Part shown: positions 27,782-36,461 of the stretch, piece after piece
How the letters are laid out: each line of letters starts with the position of its first letter
Position numbering within the stretch: position 1 is the first letter of the stretch
NCBI RefSeq assembly: GCF_030348505.1
Contig: NZ_JAUCFJ010000002.1
Coordinates: 3,166,001-3,230,000 of the forward strand
Length of the DNA stretch: 64,000 nucleotides
Origin: Lysinibacillus sp. G4S2
Lineage (GTDB): Bacteria; Bacillota; Bacilli; Bacillales_A; Planococcaceae
Direction: 5' to 3'
Notes under the pieces: generated by a model
What the model saw: only the letters and a program-made list of their open reading frames with translations
Databases searched by the model: none
Told to the model about the DNA's origin: nothing
Program-made: the position numbers and the translations under genes

Positions 27782-29071
27782 CTAGTCTCTATTTTCATTC
27801 ATAATAAATTGCTGGATGGCTGGTAGCAGTTCTTTATGGAGTGGTAATGATGGGTCTGAGTACGTCGCAAAATTTTTCGCACGATCTGCTGGAGCATTTT
27901 TTAACACATGATTCATTCCGTCCATATATACAAGCTCGGCATCTGGTTTACCTTTCTTTAACGCTTCCGCATCAGTTGCTGTTACTTGTAGGTCATTCGT
28001 TCCTTGTACAAGTAGAACACGACTATTCACTTTTGCAAGCTCACTTGCTGGATTATACTTTAACCATGAAATCATATATGGTTGAACAGATGGACGGAAT
28101 AATCCTTGTAAATCTTGAGAAACGTTCTTTACTAGCTCGCCTTTTTTCAAGGATGCAAGAGCATCTGTTGATTCCTTTAGAAGCTCTGGTGATAACTGAC
28201 CTTTTAATTGCTCTAGCAGAACTTCATCTATTGATCTTCCAGTGCCTGCTATGGAAACAAAGGACTCCACATTTGTTTTTTGTGCTGCTAATAAACCGAT
28301 TAGTGAGCCTTCGCTATGTCCAATAATATGAACGCTTGAATAAGCTTTATCAGCTAAAAGGGTATTAATCACTTGAACTGCGTCATCTACATACTGGTCA
28401 ATTGTCATATCCTCTTCCTTTGTTGAAAGTGATTTATTGTCCCCAATTCCACGCTTATCGTATCGAACAGATGCTATACCTTCATTCGCTAAGCCTTCTG
28501 CTAGCATTTTCAAGCTATTATTTTTCCCAGCTAAAGCCGAATTACCGTCCTTATCAGTTGGGCCAGAGCCAGCTAATATAAGTACAACAGGAGATGGCTT
28601 TTTGTCAGCCTTTTGAAGTGCCACTGTTAAATCACCATTTTGTACGGGAATCTTTAAAGTTTCATACGTAACTGGTTGCTCTTTATATGGTTTTAAGACA
28701 AGTGGGAATTTTCCACCATTTTGTTGAAACGTTGCTTCAATTTGTCCGTCTTTTAATGTTCCATTGATAGCAACAGCCGAGCCATTTAAATTGATAGAAA
28801 CGGTTACTTGATCGCCGTTATATTTAATGTTATTAAATGGATAATTGGATAAGCCTTGTGCTGGTACTGATAATGTTCCACTATCCTTTTGCAAATCCAC
28901 AATAATTGGAAGTGCTCCGTTTGGGATCTCGATATTACCTTCCCATTTTCCTACTAGCTGTTCATTCATTTTATTGTCCCCCTTAGTCTCTTTTCCTTTT
29001 GCATTTTCTTCCTTCTGAGTGCATGCTGCTAATAAAAAGAGTGCGCAACATAAAATTAATAGTTTTTTCAT
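27782..29071 (-). CDS. Alpha/beta-hydrolase lipoprotein
   Basis: A 429-residue secreted lipoprotein. The signal peptide MKKLLILCCALFLLAAC ends in a lipobox (LAAC) with the lipidated Cys at residue 17. After a linker comes a beta-rich domain (residues about 35-130) and a C-terminal alpha/beta hydrolase domain with the nucleophile elbow GHSEGS, RYDKRGIGDN before it, and a final Asp/His pair (GTNDLQV, GMNHVLK). It should be an esterase or peptidase at the outer membrane face. It ends a GntR-headed operon. Confidence 0.86.
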   Translation of the reverse strand: MKKLLILCCALFLLAACTQKEENAKGKETKGDNKMNEQLVGKWEGNIEIPNGALPIIVDLQKDSGTLSVPAQGLSNYPFNNIKYNGDQVTVSINLNGSAVAINGTLKDGQIEATFQQNGGKFPLVLKPYKEQPVTYETLKIPVQNGDLTVALQKADKKPSPVVLILAGSGPTDKDGNSALAGKNNSLKMLAEGLANEGIASVRYDKRGIGDNKSLSTKEEDMTIDQYVDDAVQVINTLLADKAYSSVHIIGHSEGSLIGLLAAQKTNVESFVSIAGTGRSIDEVLLEQLKGQLSPELLKESTDALASLKKGELVKNVSQDLQGLFRPSVQPYMISWLKYNPASELAKVNSRVLLVQGTNDLQVTATDAEALKKGKPDAELVYMDGMNHVLKNAPADRAKNFATYSDPSLPLHKELLPAIQQFIMNENRD

Positions 29072-29084
29072 ACAATCTCCCTCT

Positions 29085-30164
29085 CTATTTAAAGATGGTC
29101 AATAATATTGGTAAAAATATGACGAATAAAATGACATAGCTCCATTTGTTTGCCAGATTCATGGTCCAACCAACACCGAATTTTTTTTGCACTAATAAGG
29201 AAGGGTCATTTTTATTAATGTATAAAACACCCCATTTCCAGTATCGATCATCAGCAGCTGCTGTTTCGTTTGTATGTAAATCGTCAAAGCGTTCATTACT
29301 TTTACTTAACTTCCAAATTAAGAGGGTAAGCCCGCCTAAAGAGACTACAATAAAACCGATAAAAAGCGGGAAAAAGTAAGGAATTGTTTGATCTTTTAAT
29401 ATCACTGTCGTGTAATGTAAAACTACAAAAAGAATGGTTAAACTATAATTAATTGCAGCGAAGTACCAGCTACCATATTTACGCTGTGTAAGCTCCCTAT
29501 TGGCCGAAGCTTCTTTCGCCTGCGCGCTCAATTGTATTTTGGCACTTTTCATACCAAAACTCATGATAAATAAGCTAATTTGTGTCCCTAGTAAAATAAG
29601 TGGCATTATTATTACTGAGATCCATGTTTTTTCAGTCCAACCGTCAACCTCACCTGCTGCATTCCAATGGGTAGCAAAAACATCTGGGATGGCACTGTAA
29701 TTCATATAAGTAAAGGTTATCAATGCTAATGTGACAATGATTGGTAATAAGAAAAATGTAGGTGAGAGTACTTCATCTTTATCACGTATAGATAGATCCG
29801 TCACATAAACAGTTTTAACATGCGCTTCCCAGTTTTCTTGTTTTTTTAGTTTTTTTATTTTTATATGATAAGACATATAAAGCCCAGCTGATACGAGAAG
29901 CATAACAAATAGCAAGATAAAAGATAATAAAACAAATTTCTCTTCTTGAATGGACAGAAATAATAGTGAAATTTGACCTAACAGAAAGGTAGCTGCTATA
30001 CTCCCTACCAACATGCTGTAATGCTTTTTAAATGTTCGTAATTGCTGATGTTGCACATAGGGCTCTGGAATTGAAACACCAAACACTATTGATTTTCTAG
30101 TCAAATGTGGTGTTATTGTTTCCAATACTCCTACGAAGATAAAAATGCCTAATACAAAAAGCAT
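29085..30164 (-). CDS. DUF1648/DUF5808 membrane protein
   Basis: A 359-residue membrane protein with about eight helices. Residues near 158-180 (AIPDVFATHWNAAGEVDGW) are the DUF1648 signature, and the C-terminal DRYWKWGVLYINKNDPSLLV is typical of DUF5808. It lies 7 bp after the GntR gene and 13 bp before the lipoprotein gene, so all three are cotranscribed. Proteins of this type often accompany small GntR regulators in Bacillales. The function is not established. Confidence 0.82.
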   Translation of the reverse strand: MLFVLGIFIFVGVLETITPHLTRKSIVFGVSIPEPYVQHQQLRTFKKHYSMLVGSIAATFLLGQISLLFLSIQEEKFVLLSFILLFVMLLVSAGLYMSYHIKIKKLKKQENWEAHVKTVYVTDLSIRDKDEVLSPTFFLLPIIVTLALITFTYMNYSAIPDVFATHWNAAGEVDGWTEKTWISVIIMPLILLGTQISLFIMSFGMKSAKIQLSAQAKEASANRELTQRKYGSWYFAAINYSLTILFVVLHYTTVILKDQTIPYFFPLFIGFIVVSLGGLTLLIWKLSKSNERFDDLHTNETAAADDRYWKWGVLYINKNDPSLLVQKKFGVGWTMNLANKWSYVILFVIFLPILLTIFK

Positions 30165-30171
30165 AATTCCC

Positions 30172-30549
30172 CTACTTCCATTGTTTTAAAATTCGATGAA
30201 ACAAACTCGTCATCTGATCTTTTTCAAGACCACGTGCAAATGCTTCAGCCATAATTGGCTTTAATGCATTTTCTACTTTTTCCACTTCTGTCTCTTCCAG
30301 TTCTCGTTTTTGCCCACCGATAATAATTGCTTTCGCTTTCGGCTTTAATTCGATTAACCCTTTTTCTTCAAGTTCATGATAACTTTTACTGACTGTACTG
30401 ACATTAATCCCTAAATCTGCAGCCATAGAACGAACTGACGGTAATGTATCACCATTTTTCAACTCTCCCTTAGCAATTAACTCCACCAATTGATTCGTTA
30501 ATTGTTTATAAAGCTGTAGTTCACTGCTTGGATCTAAATGAATATTCAT
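30172..30549 (-). CDS. GntR-family regulator (YtrA-like)
   Basis: A 125-residue repressor-type protein. The winged helix reads LYKQLTNQLVELIAKGEL, then LPSVRSMAADLGINVSTVSKSYHEL, and a short C-terminal helical dimerisation tail follows, as in the YtrA subfamily. ATG at 30549 is preceded by GGAGGGG, whereas a start 16 codons upstream is not supported. It heads the operon and probably regulates it through the dyad in its promoter. Confidence 0.9.
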   Translation of the reverse strand: MNIHLDPSSELQLYKQLTNQLVELIAKGELKNGDTLPSVRSMAADLGINVSTVSKSYHELEEKGLIELKPKAKAIIIGGQKRELEETEVEKVENALKPIMAEAFARGLEKDQMTSLFHRILKQWK

Positions 30550-30582
30550 TTTACCCCTCCAATCTGTATCGCTTATAAACAA

Positions 30583-30631
30583 ACAGAAATCTGTCATACT
30601 TAGAATAATACAGATTTATATTTATTGTCAA
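30583..30631 (-). promoter_or_regulatory. Promoter and candidate GntR operator
   Basis: Minus-strand TTGACA (30626-30631) and TATTCT (30602-30607) form a SigA promoter with 18-bp spacing. Just downstream is the perfect palindrome ACAGATTTCTGT (30583-30594), and further ATCTGTAT and ATACAGAT half-sites lie nearby, a plausible autoregulatory operator. Confidence 0.6.
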
Positions 30632-30662
30632 TTTTTTTACAATCTACTCAACATAAAAAGGA

Positions 30663-30859
30663 CCCAGAATAATTCTGGATCCCACAAACACTTATTACTT
30701 CTATTTGATTTTATTTGTAATGGATTTTGCTTCATCTTAAGCTACAGCAAAACAGAATATCCTCTGCCTCACCAATGCTTTAAGTTATTAGAAGCTCACC
30801 TAATACAACTGTGGCGGACTTTCCTGAGATTCTTGGTCTTTGGGTATTTGACTACTCAT
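30663..30859 (-). pseudogene. Decayed YpzG-like small gene
   Basis: An ATG at 30859 follows AGGAGGATGTAG and starts MSSQIPKDQESQESPPQLY, then meets a stop at 30800. Further stops follow, and a hairpin with CCAGAAT/ATTCTGG arms (about 30664-30680) resembles the terminator of the YpzG-like gene at 17401-17553. The ribosome site, start, length and terminator layout suggest a broken paralogue. A genuine 19-residue peptide is possible but less likely. The rest of the 346-bp gap holds the GntR promoter. Confidence 0.45.
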
Positions 30860-30943
30860 TCTACATCCTCCTAATCATATTAGATTAATAAGTGTTTCCG
30901 CATATAATATGAGTCGTTTAACAAGTATTTATTCATGCTTTTA

Positions 30944-31342
30944 TTATTTGTTTTGATTTGCAATATCTTCTTGTTCTTTAAAGACCTGTTGCGCAATGGT
31001 TAAAGCATTTTGCACACGCGGAAAACCAATGTATGGCACTAATTGTAATAATGCTTCCACAATTTCTGTCTGTGTTAAGCCTGCATGTAAACCACGTTTA
31101 ATATGTGTTTTAGTTTGAGGAGCAGCACCTTGAGTTACTACTGCTGTAATAACAACAAGTGCACGGCTTTTTGCATCTAGCCCTGGTCGTGAATAAACAT
31201 CACCATAGGCAAATTCAATAATCATTTTGCGTAAATCTGGTGCCACATCAGCCAGTGCGTCCGACTCAATCATTCGTGCTGCTTCATCCTCTGTGACATA
31301 TTGTTTAATTGTTTCTAACCCCTTTGTAAAACGATCATTCAT
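30944..31342 (-). CDS. Carboxymuconolactone decarboxylase-like protein
   Basis: A 132-residue all-alpha protein of the carboxymuconolactone decarboxylase/AhpD-like superfamily. FAYGDVYSRPGLDAKSRALV and HIKRGLHAGLTQTEIVEALLQL are the typical core. No CxxC redox pair is present, so it is closer to the decarboxylase branch. ATG at 31342 follows GGGGGGGATT. It is preceded by a structured leader with a terminator, unusual for this family, and follows argH on the same strand. Confidence 0.85.
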   Translation of the reverse strand: MNDRFTKGLETIKQYVTEDEAARMIESDALADVAPDLRKMIIEFAYGDVYSRPGLDAKSRALVVITAVVTQGAAPQTKTHIKRGLHAGLTQTEIVEALLQLVPYIGFPRVQNALTIAQQVFKEQEDIANQNK

Positions 31343-31375
31343 TTGTAAATCCCCCCCATTGTTTTTTTACACAAA

Positions 31376-31530
31376 AACCCCAATTCCGCGTCTCCAGAAT
31401 TGGGGATTGTCCTTCACATATGTAAGGTTCTCTATTCCGTCTCACCCTCTGGCTCTGACGAAAAAGGATAAAGGTTTTCATAGTGCCTCACTGGACAGCT
31501 TTAATGAATATCTATGCAAAGTCACGAGGA
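31376..31530 (-). promoter_or_regulatory. Candidate PyrR-type attenuator leader
   Basis: The minus strand carries TGTCCAGTGAGGCA (31484-31497), which fits the PyrR-binding loop ARUCCNGNGAGGYU if the closing A-U pair is swapped to T-A, enclosed by TTCAT/ATGAA. A terminator hairpin with CCCCAATTC/GAATTGGGG arms and a TTTTTGTG tail (31371-31405) follows, directly before the decarboxylase-like gene. It might instead be only the terminator of argH plus chance similarity. A covariance search would decide. Confidence 0.4.
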
Positions 31531-31550
31531 CATGCACGCTAAAGTAATTG

Positions 31551-32924
31551 TTAAGAAAGACAAGCACTCGCTTTTTCGATTTGGATTTTCACTTGATCAA
31601 ATCCTGTGCCACCTAAAGAGTGACGACGACGAACTGCTGCTTCAGGTGCTAATACGTCGTAAATATCCCCTTCGATAAGCTCACTTTCTTTTTTCATGTC
31701 TTCAAGCGGTAAATCTAATAAATAGATGCCCTTTTGAATACATGTGAATACAAGTTTTCCTGTCACTTCATGTGCTTCACGGAAAGGCATACCTTTTGTT
31801 GCAAGATAATCTGCAAGCTCCGTAGCATTTGAGAAGTCAGAGTGTACTGCCTGGTGCAAACGCTCTGTATTGACAGTCATCGTGCGAATCATACCTTCAA
31901 AGATTTTTAGGGAACCAAGAATAGTATGGACTGTATCGAACATACCTTCTTTATCTTCCTGCATATCTTTGTTGTATGTTAACGGTGTTCCTTTTAAAAC
32001 CGTTAATAAGCCCATTAAATTACCGTATACACGTCCTGTTTTTCCACGAATTAACTCGGCCATATCAGGGTTTTTCTTTTGTGGCATAATGGAGGAACCT
32101 GTTGAGAAGGCATCATCCAATTCGATAAATTTGAATTCATCTGTTGACCACAAAATAATTTCCTCTGCAAAACGAGATAAATGTGCCATTAATAATGATG
32201 AATTGCTTAAAAATTCAACGATAAAATCACGGTCACTTACCGCATCCATTGAATTAGCATAAACATCGCTGAAGCCTAGAAGCTCCGCTGATTTTAATCG
32301 GTCGATTGGGAAAGTTGTACCCGCCATAGCTCCTGCACCTAAAGGCAGAATATCAATACGCTTCATTGATTCCGTAAAGCGCTGTTTATCACGCTCTAAC
32401 ATCCAGAAATAGGCCATTAAGTGATGAGCAAACGAGATTGGCTGTGCACGTTGTAAATGTGTATAGCCTGGAGCAATTGTTTCCGCATGCTCTTCTGCCT
32501 TTTCAAGCAATGTTTTTTGGAATGTTTCAATTAAATCAATTGCTTCCTTCACACGCTTCTTTAAGAAAATATGCATATCCGTTGCCACTTGGTCATTTCG
32601 GCTACGACCTGTGTGTAGTTTACCACCAACAGGGCCAATTAAATCAATAAGCATTTTTTCCAAGTTTAAATGAATATCTTCATTGGCAACTGTAAATTCA
32701 AGCTCACCTGCAATTGCCTTTTCTTGTAATTGTGCAAGACCACTAAGAATAGCCTCTACGTCAGCTGCTGGTAAAATACCAGTTGCGCCAAGCATCGTAA
32801 CATGCGCTACGCTACCTTCTAGATCTTCTAGAACAAGCTGTTGGTCAAAGCCAATCGATGCGCCGAACTCGTCCACCCATGCTTCTGCTGATTTTTGGAA
32901 ACGTCCGCCCCAAAGTTTTGTCAT
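31551..32924 (-). CDS. argH: Argininosuccinate lyase
   Basis: Last enzyme of arginine synthesis, splitting argininosuccinate to arginine and fumarate. The 457-residue protein begins [20 protein letters not shown] and contains [12 protein letters not shown] near residue 110 and the fumarase/lyase signature [12 protein letters not shown] near 278. It is downstream of argG on the same strand with a 117-bp gap, so the two are probably cotranscribed. Confidence 0.97.
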   Translation of the reverse strand: MTKLWGGRFQKSAEAWVDEFGASIGFDQQLVLEDLEGSVAHVTMLGATGILPAADVEAILSGLAQLQEKAIAGELEFTVANEDIHLNLEKMLIDLIGPVGGKLHTGRSRNDQVATDMHIFLKKRVKEAIDLIETFQKTLLEKAEEHAETIAPGYTHLQRAQPISFAHHLMAYFWMLERDKQRFTESMKRIDILPLGAGAMAGTTFPIDRLKSAELLGFSDVYANSMDAVSDRDFIVEFLSNSSLLMAHLSRFAEEIILWSTDEFKFIELDDAFSTGSSIMPQKKNPDMAELIRGKTGRVYGNLMGLLTVLKGTPLTYNKDMQEDKEGMFDTVHTILGSLKIFEGMIRTMTVNTERLHQAVHSDFSNATELADYLATKGMPFREAHEVTGKLVFTCIQKGIYLLDLPLEDMKKESELIEGDIYDVLAPEAAVRRRHSLGGTGFDQVKIQIEKASACLS

Positions 32925-33041
32925 AACAGCTCACCTTTTCCGTCATATTTTTTCAATTATCCAACAAATGTTTTATATTTGCTGAAAGAAGTTAAAAGGT
33001 GCAGCACAGCGCAATGCTACACTACACCTTACATGTCAAAA

Positions 33042-34235
33042 TTATTTTTTATTTACTGAAGAATTCACCACTGTTGGCAGACCCCATAATTCGATGAAAC
33101 CTACTGCTGAAGCATGATTGAATTGGTCTTCTTTTGAATATGTTGCTAATTTTTCATTGTATAGTGAATTTGGAGATTTACGTCCTTCCACAATTGCATG
33201 ACCTTTATAAAGCTTCACGCGTACAGTTCCATTCACAAACTTTTGTGATTCAGCAAGGAATGCCTCTAGAGCATCACGTAATGGAGAGAACCATAAACCA
33301 TCATAAATTAATTCAGATAGCTTTTTCTCAATGACTGGCTTGAAATGCGCTAACTCTTTTACAAGCGTTAAGTCTTCAAGCTCTTTATGCGCCGTTAATA
33401 GCACTTTTGCTCCTGGGATTTCATATACTTCACGAGATTTAATGCCGACTAAACGATTTTCAACGTGGTCGATACGGCCAACACCGTGTGCACCAGCTAC
33501 TGCATTTAGTTCTTGGATTAAATCAGCAAGCTTCATTTCTTTTCCGTTTAAAGAAATTGGCTTACCAGCAACGAATTCAATTTCTACATATTCCGCTTCA
33601 TTTGGAGCATTTTCCACAGAAACTGTTAAACCGTAAGCTTCTTCTGGTGGAGATACCCATGGATCTTCCATTATGCCCGCTTCATTTGCACGGCCCCATA
33701 AGTTTTGGTCGATTGAGAATGGAGAATCTAACGTTGCAGGAATCGGTACATTATGTTTCATTGCATATTCGATTTCCTCATCACGGCTCCAGCCCCACTC
33801 ACGCACAGGTGCTAATACTTCTAAGTCCGGATTTAACGCTTTAATAGAAACTTCGAAACGAACTTGGTCATTCCCTTTCCCTGTACAACCATGAGCTACT
33901 GCGTCCGCACCTACTTGGTTTGCAATTTCTACTAATTTTTTAGAGATTAATGGACGAGAAAGTGCCGATACTAGCGGGTATTTTTGTTCATACCAAGTAT
34001 GGGCCTGTAATGAAATTAATGCATATTCTTCTGCGAATTCATCCTTCGCATCTACCATATATGATTCAATTGCTCCTACTTGAAGAGCTTTGTTTTTTAC
34101 GAATTCAAGATCCTTACCTTCACCTACGTCAAGACAAACTGCAATAACGTCCCAACCTTGTTCTTTTAACCATGGAATTGCTACCGAAGTATCAAGTCCG
34201 CCTGAGTATGCTAATACTACTTTTTTATTCGCCAT
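33042..34235 (-). CDS. argG: Argininosuccinate synthase
   Basis: ATP-dependent ligase joining citrulline and aspartate. The 397-residue protein starts [20 protein letters not shown], which contains the PP-loop SGGLDTS, and later shows [14 protein letters not shown] and [15 protein letters not shown] at 34235 behind TTGGAGGCG is clearly better than an in-frame upstream start. Candidate ARG boxes and a promoter lie upstream (34268-34350). It forms the argG-argH unit. Confidence 0.97.
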   Translation of the reverse strand: MANKKVVLAYSGGLDTSVAIPWLKEQGWDVIAVCLDVGEGKDLEFVKNKALQVGAIESYMVDAKDEFAEEYALISLQAHTWYEQKYPLVSALSRPLISKKLVEIANQVGADAVAHGCTGKGNDQVRFEVSIKALNPDLEVLAPVREWGWSRDEEIEYAMKHNVPIPATLDSPFSIDQNLWGRANEAGIMEDPWVSPPEEAYGLTVSVENAPNEAEYVEIEFVAGKPISLNGKEMKLADLIQELNAVAGAHGVGRIDHVENRLVGIKSREVYEIPGAKVLLTAHKELEDLTLVKELAHFKPVIEKKLSELIYDGLWFSPLRDALEAFLAESQKFVNGTVRVKLYKGHAIVEGRKSPNSLYNEKLATYSKEDQFNHASAVGFIELWGLPTVVNSSVNKK

Positions 34236-34267
34236 AAAAAATGCGCCTCCAATTTGCTCTATAGGAT

Positions 34268-34350
34268 ATGTATTTTTATACATCCACTTAAAAGTTTATA
34301 CACGAATAGTATCATGTTATAAAAATAAAAACAAGTGTATTTTTATAAAT
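34268..34350 (-). promoter_or_regulatory. argGH promoter with candidate ARG boxes
   Basis: Minus-strand TTGTTT and TACTAT are 17 bp apart within this interval. Two similar AT-rich blocks, ATGTATAAAAATACAT (34268-34283) and ATTTATAAAAATACACTT (34333-34350), resemble ArgR/AhrC operators (CATGAATAAAAATKCAAK) and flank the promoter. Confidence 0.5.
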
Positions 34351-34573
34351 TTATAGACTTTTATGTTTATTGTAAAAAGTGTGTCATTCCAATACTTTAA
34401 GAGCTTGTACAAACTATGAATATTTTTACTCGGAAAAACGATTTTTTACTCGCTACATGAATGTATATAATATAAATTTCAGGAAAGTAAACGGTTCTTC
34501 GGCAAAACGAGGTATGGGTTTCCGTTTCGGATGTGCGCTTTCTTTGGGGCGTCAGGGCAACAAATGTTTTCTG

Positions 34574-35236
34574 TGCGAAAACGTAGCGGTAACTTAGCGG
34601 CAGCGGCAGGTTGTTTTTTGCGCGAAAGCGTAGCGGCAGCAGCAGGTTGTTTTTTGCGCGAAAGCGTAGCGGCAGCAGCAGGTTGTTTTTTGCGCGAAAG
34701 CGTAGCGGCAGCAGCAGGTTGTTTTTTTGCGCGAAAGCGTAGCGGCAGCAGCAGGTTGTTTTTTTGCGCGAAAGCGTAGCGGCAGCAGCAGGTTGTTTTT
34801 TGCGCGAAAGCGTAGCGGCAGCAGCAGGTTGTTTTTGCGCGAAAGCGTAGCGGCAGCAGCAGGTTGTTTTTTTGCGCGAAAGCGTAGCGGCAGCAGCAGG
34901 TTGTTTTTTTGCGCGAAAGCGTAGCGGCAGCAGCAGGTTGTTTTTTTGCGCGAAAGCGTAGCGGCAGCAGCAGGTTGTTTTTTTGCGCGAAAGCGTAGCG
35001 GCAGCAGCAGGTTGTTTTTTGCGCGAAAGCGTAGCGGCAGCAGCAGGTTGTTTTTGCGCGAAAGCGTAGCGGCAGCAGCAGGTTGTTTTTTGCGCGAAAG
35101 CGTAGCGGCAGCAGGTTGTTTTTTTGCGCGAGCGTAGCGGCAGCAGGTTGTTTTTGCGCGAAAGCGTAGCGGCAGCAGCAGGTTGTTTTTGCGCGAAAGC
35201 GTAGCGGCAGCAGCAGGTTGTTTTTTTGCGCGAATG
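34574..35236. repeat. Tandem array of about 17 units of 30-37 bp
   Basis: Units begin GCGCGAAAGCGTAGCGGCAG and end GCAGCAGGTTG plus a run of 5-7 T. Full units start at 34620 and recur every 35-37 bp up to 35227, with two shorter ones (starts 35092 and 35126, lengths 34 and 30) and a divergent leader unit at 34574-34619. Length differences come mostly from the T-run and from loss of one CAG. There are no unique spacers. Long frames through it exist on both strands only because of the repeat and lack credible starts. Confidence 0.95.
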
Positions 35237-35321
35237 GACACCCCTGCACTCTAGCTAGTGGTTCGCCTATCCTAACGCCCACAGTGAACTTTCATCACCT
35301 AGTTGACGGACTTGCTCGGCA

Positions 35322-35364
35322 TACAAAAAGAGTTGTCTCAGCGCAAGAGACAACTCTTTTCTTA
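35322..35364. terminator. Bidirectional terminator-like hairpin
   Basis: AAAAGAGTTGTCTC and GAGACAACTCTTTT form a 14-bp stem with A and T runs on both sides, between the two repeat arrays. Confidence 0.8.
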
Positions 35365-35470
35365 ATATCGAAAAACAAAAGATTAAGGTAATCTTTGTGA
35401 ACTGTTTTAGTGTCGAGCCCCAAAACAGAATCAAGCTAAAGCTCCTTTCGCTTTTATAGGAATACTTTGA

Positions 35471-35590
35471 AGATTTATCGAAACAAAATCGCTCTTTTAT
35501 CGAAACTATTTGAGCTTTTATCGAAACAAAATCTCATTTTATCGAAACTTTTTGGGCTTTTATCGAAAAACAAGCTCTTTCTATCAAAGA
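35471..35590. repeat. Short degenerate tandem repeat around TTTATCGAAAC
   Basis: About six units of 20-24 bp share TTTTATCGAAAC followed by A- or T-rich bases and a GCTC/GAGC element (copies near 35473, 35494, 35517, 35537, 35559 and a decayed one at 35578). It encodes nothing recognisable and is unrelated to the larger array nearby. Confidence 0.8.
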
Positions 35591-35620
35591 AATCAATCAC
35601 ACGTTTTGGTGTAGAGCCAT

Positions 35621-35669
35621 AAAAAAACTGTAGACACACTCCATTCTTACTTAAGTATGTTTACAGTTT
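35621..35669 (-). terminator. Terminator of the SDR/metallo-hydrolase operon
   Basis: CTGTAAACA and TGTCTACAG arms on the minus strand followed by TTTTTTT. Confidence 0.7.
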
Positions 35670-35697
35670 AATTAAAATTATTTTATTGAGTTTTTCG

Positions 35698-36453
35698 TTA
35701 CTTCTTATTGAAAAATGACTTACCTAAAAATTCAACAGTTGCAGGAGCTATTGCATATAGCTTGCTTGATAACCCCATGATTCTTGGTAAATTTACCTCT
35801 CGCACAGGGCGTTCAATCGTTTTTACAGTAGCCTGTGCCACTTCTTCAGCTGTTAATAAAAATCTTCCTAAAGAAGCTCGATAGCTACTGTCATCACTTG
35901 CCTTATCTAAAAATGGTGTATCGATTGGACCTGGATGTATTGCTGTGACTTTCACATTATACGGAGCCAGTTCCATGCGAAGCCCATTCGTAAAGCCAAC
36001 AATCGCATGCTTTGTAGCTGCATAAACACTGGCCTTCGGTGTCGCTACCTTTCCTGCCTGTGAGCCAATGAAGATTAACTGACCTTGCTGGCGTTGCATC
36101 ATAGGCGCTGCTAGACGCTTTGATAAATACATCGGCACACTAACATTTAGCTCAACCATTTGTGAAATAGCCTCATCTGACAATTCAGGTGCAATGCCAA
36201 ATTTACCCACCCCGGCTGATAGAATTGCTACATCGAGAATTGGTAGCTGTTCACATACTGCATCTATTGTAGCTACATTTGTTAAATCCGCTTGGATAAC
36301 GTTTGCTCCTAAGCGTTCTAATGCTTTCAACGCTACTGTATTGCGTCCTGTTGCATATACCGTATGACCTTGTGCTACTAATAATTCAGTAATTTTCAAT
36401 CCTACACCACTTGTTGCACCTGTAACGAAGATAGTCTTTTTATTCATATCCAT
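35698..36453 (-). CDS. SDR-family oxidoreductase
   Basis: A 251-residue classical short-chain dehydrogenase. The cofactor motif TGATSGVG (residues 12-19), LSAGVG in place of NNAG, an active-site Ser in FIGSQAG and YAATK (YxxxK) with PGPIDTPF after it are all present. The substrate is unknown. It follows the metallo-hydrolase gene by 8 bp, so the two are cotranscribed. Confidence 0.9.
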   Translation of the reverse strand: MDMNKKTIFVTGATSGVGLKITELLVAQGHTVYATGRNTVALKALERLGANVIQADLTNVATIDAVCEQLPILDVAILSAGVGKFGIAPELSDEAISQMVELNVSVPMYLSKRLAAPMMQRQQGQLIFIGSQAGKVATPKASVYAATKHAIVGFTNGLRMELAPYNVKVTAIHPGPIDTPFLDKASDDSSYRASLGRFLLTAEEVAQATVKTIERPVREVNLPRIMGLSSKLYAIAPATVEFLGKSFFNKK

Positions 36454-36461
36454 GTTTAAAC

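Noticed and set aside
31420..31550. Plus-strand resemblance to a c-di-GMP-type riboswitch (GCAAAGTCACGAGG)
   Set aside because: Only a short fragment matches, the upstream core is absent, and no plus-strand gene follows it.
34574..35236. Possible CRISPR array (regular units of about 36 bp)
   Set aside because: Units are contiguous without unique spacers, vary in length through T-runs, and no cas genes are near.
34479..35282. Long open frames of 200-267 codons on both strands through the repeat array
   Set aside because: They exist only because 35-37 bp units lack stops in several frames. They have no ribosome site and give low-complexity products.
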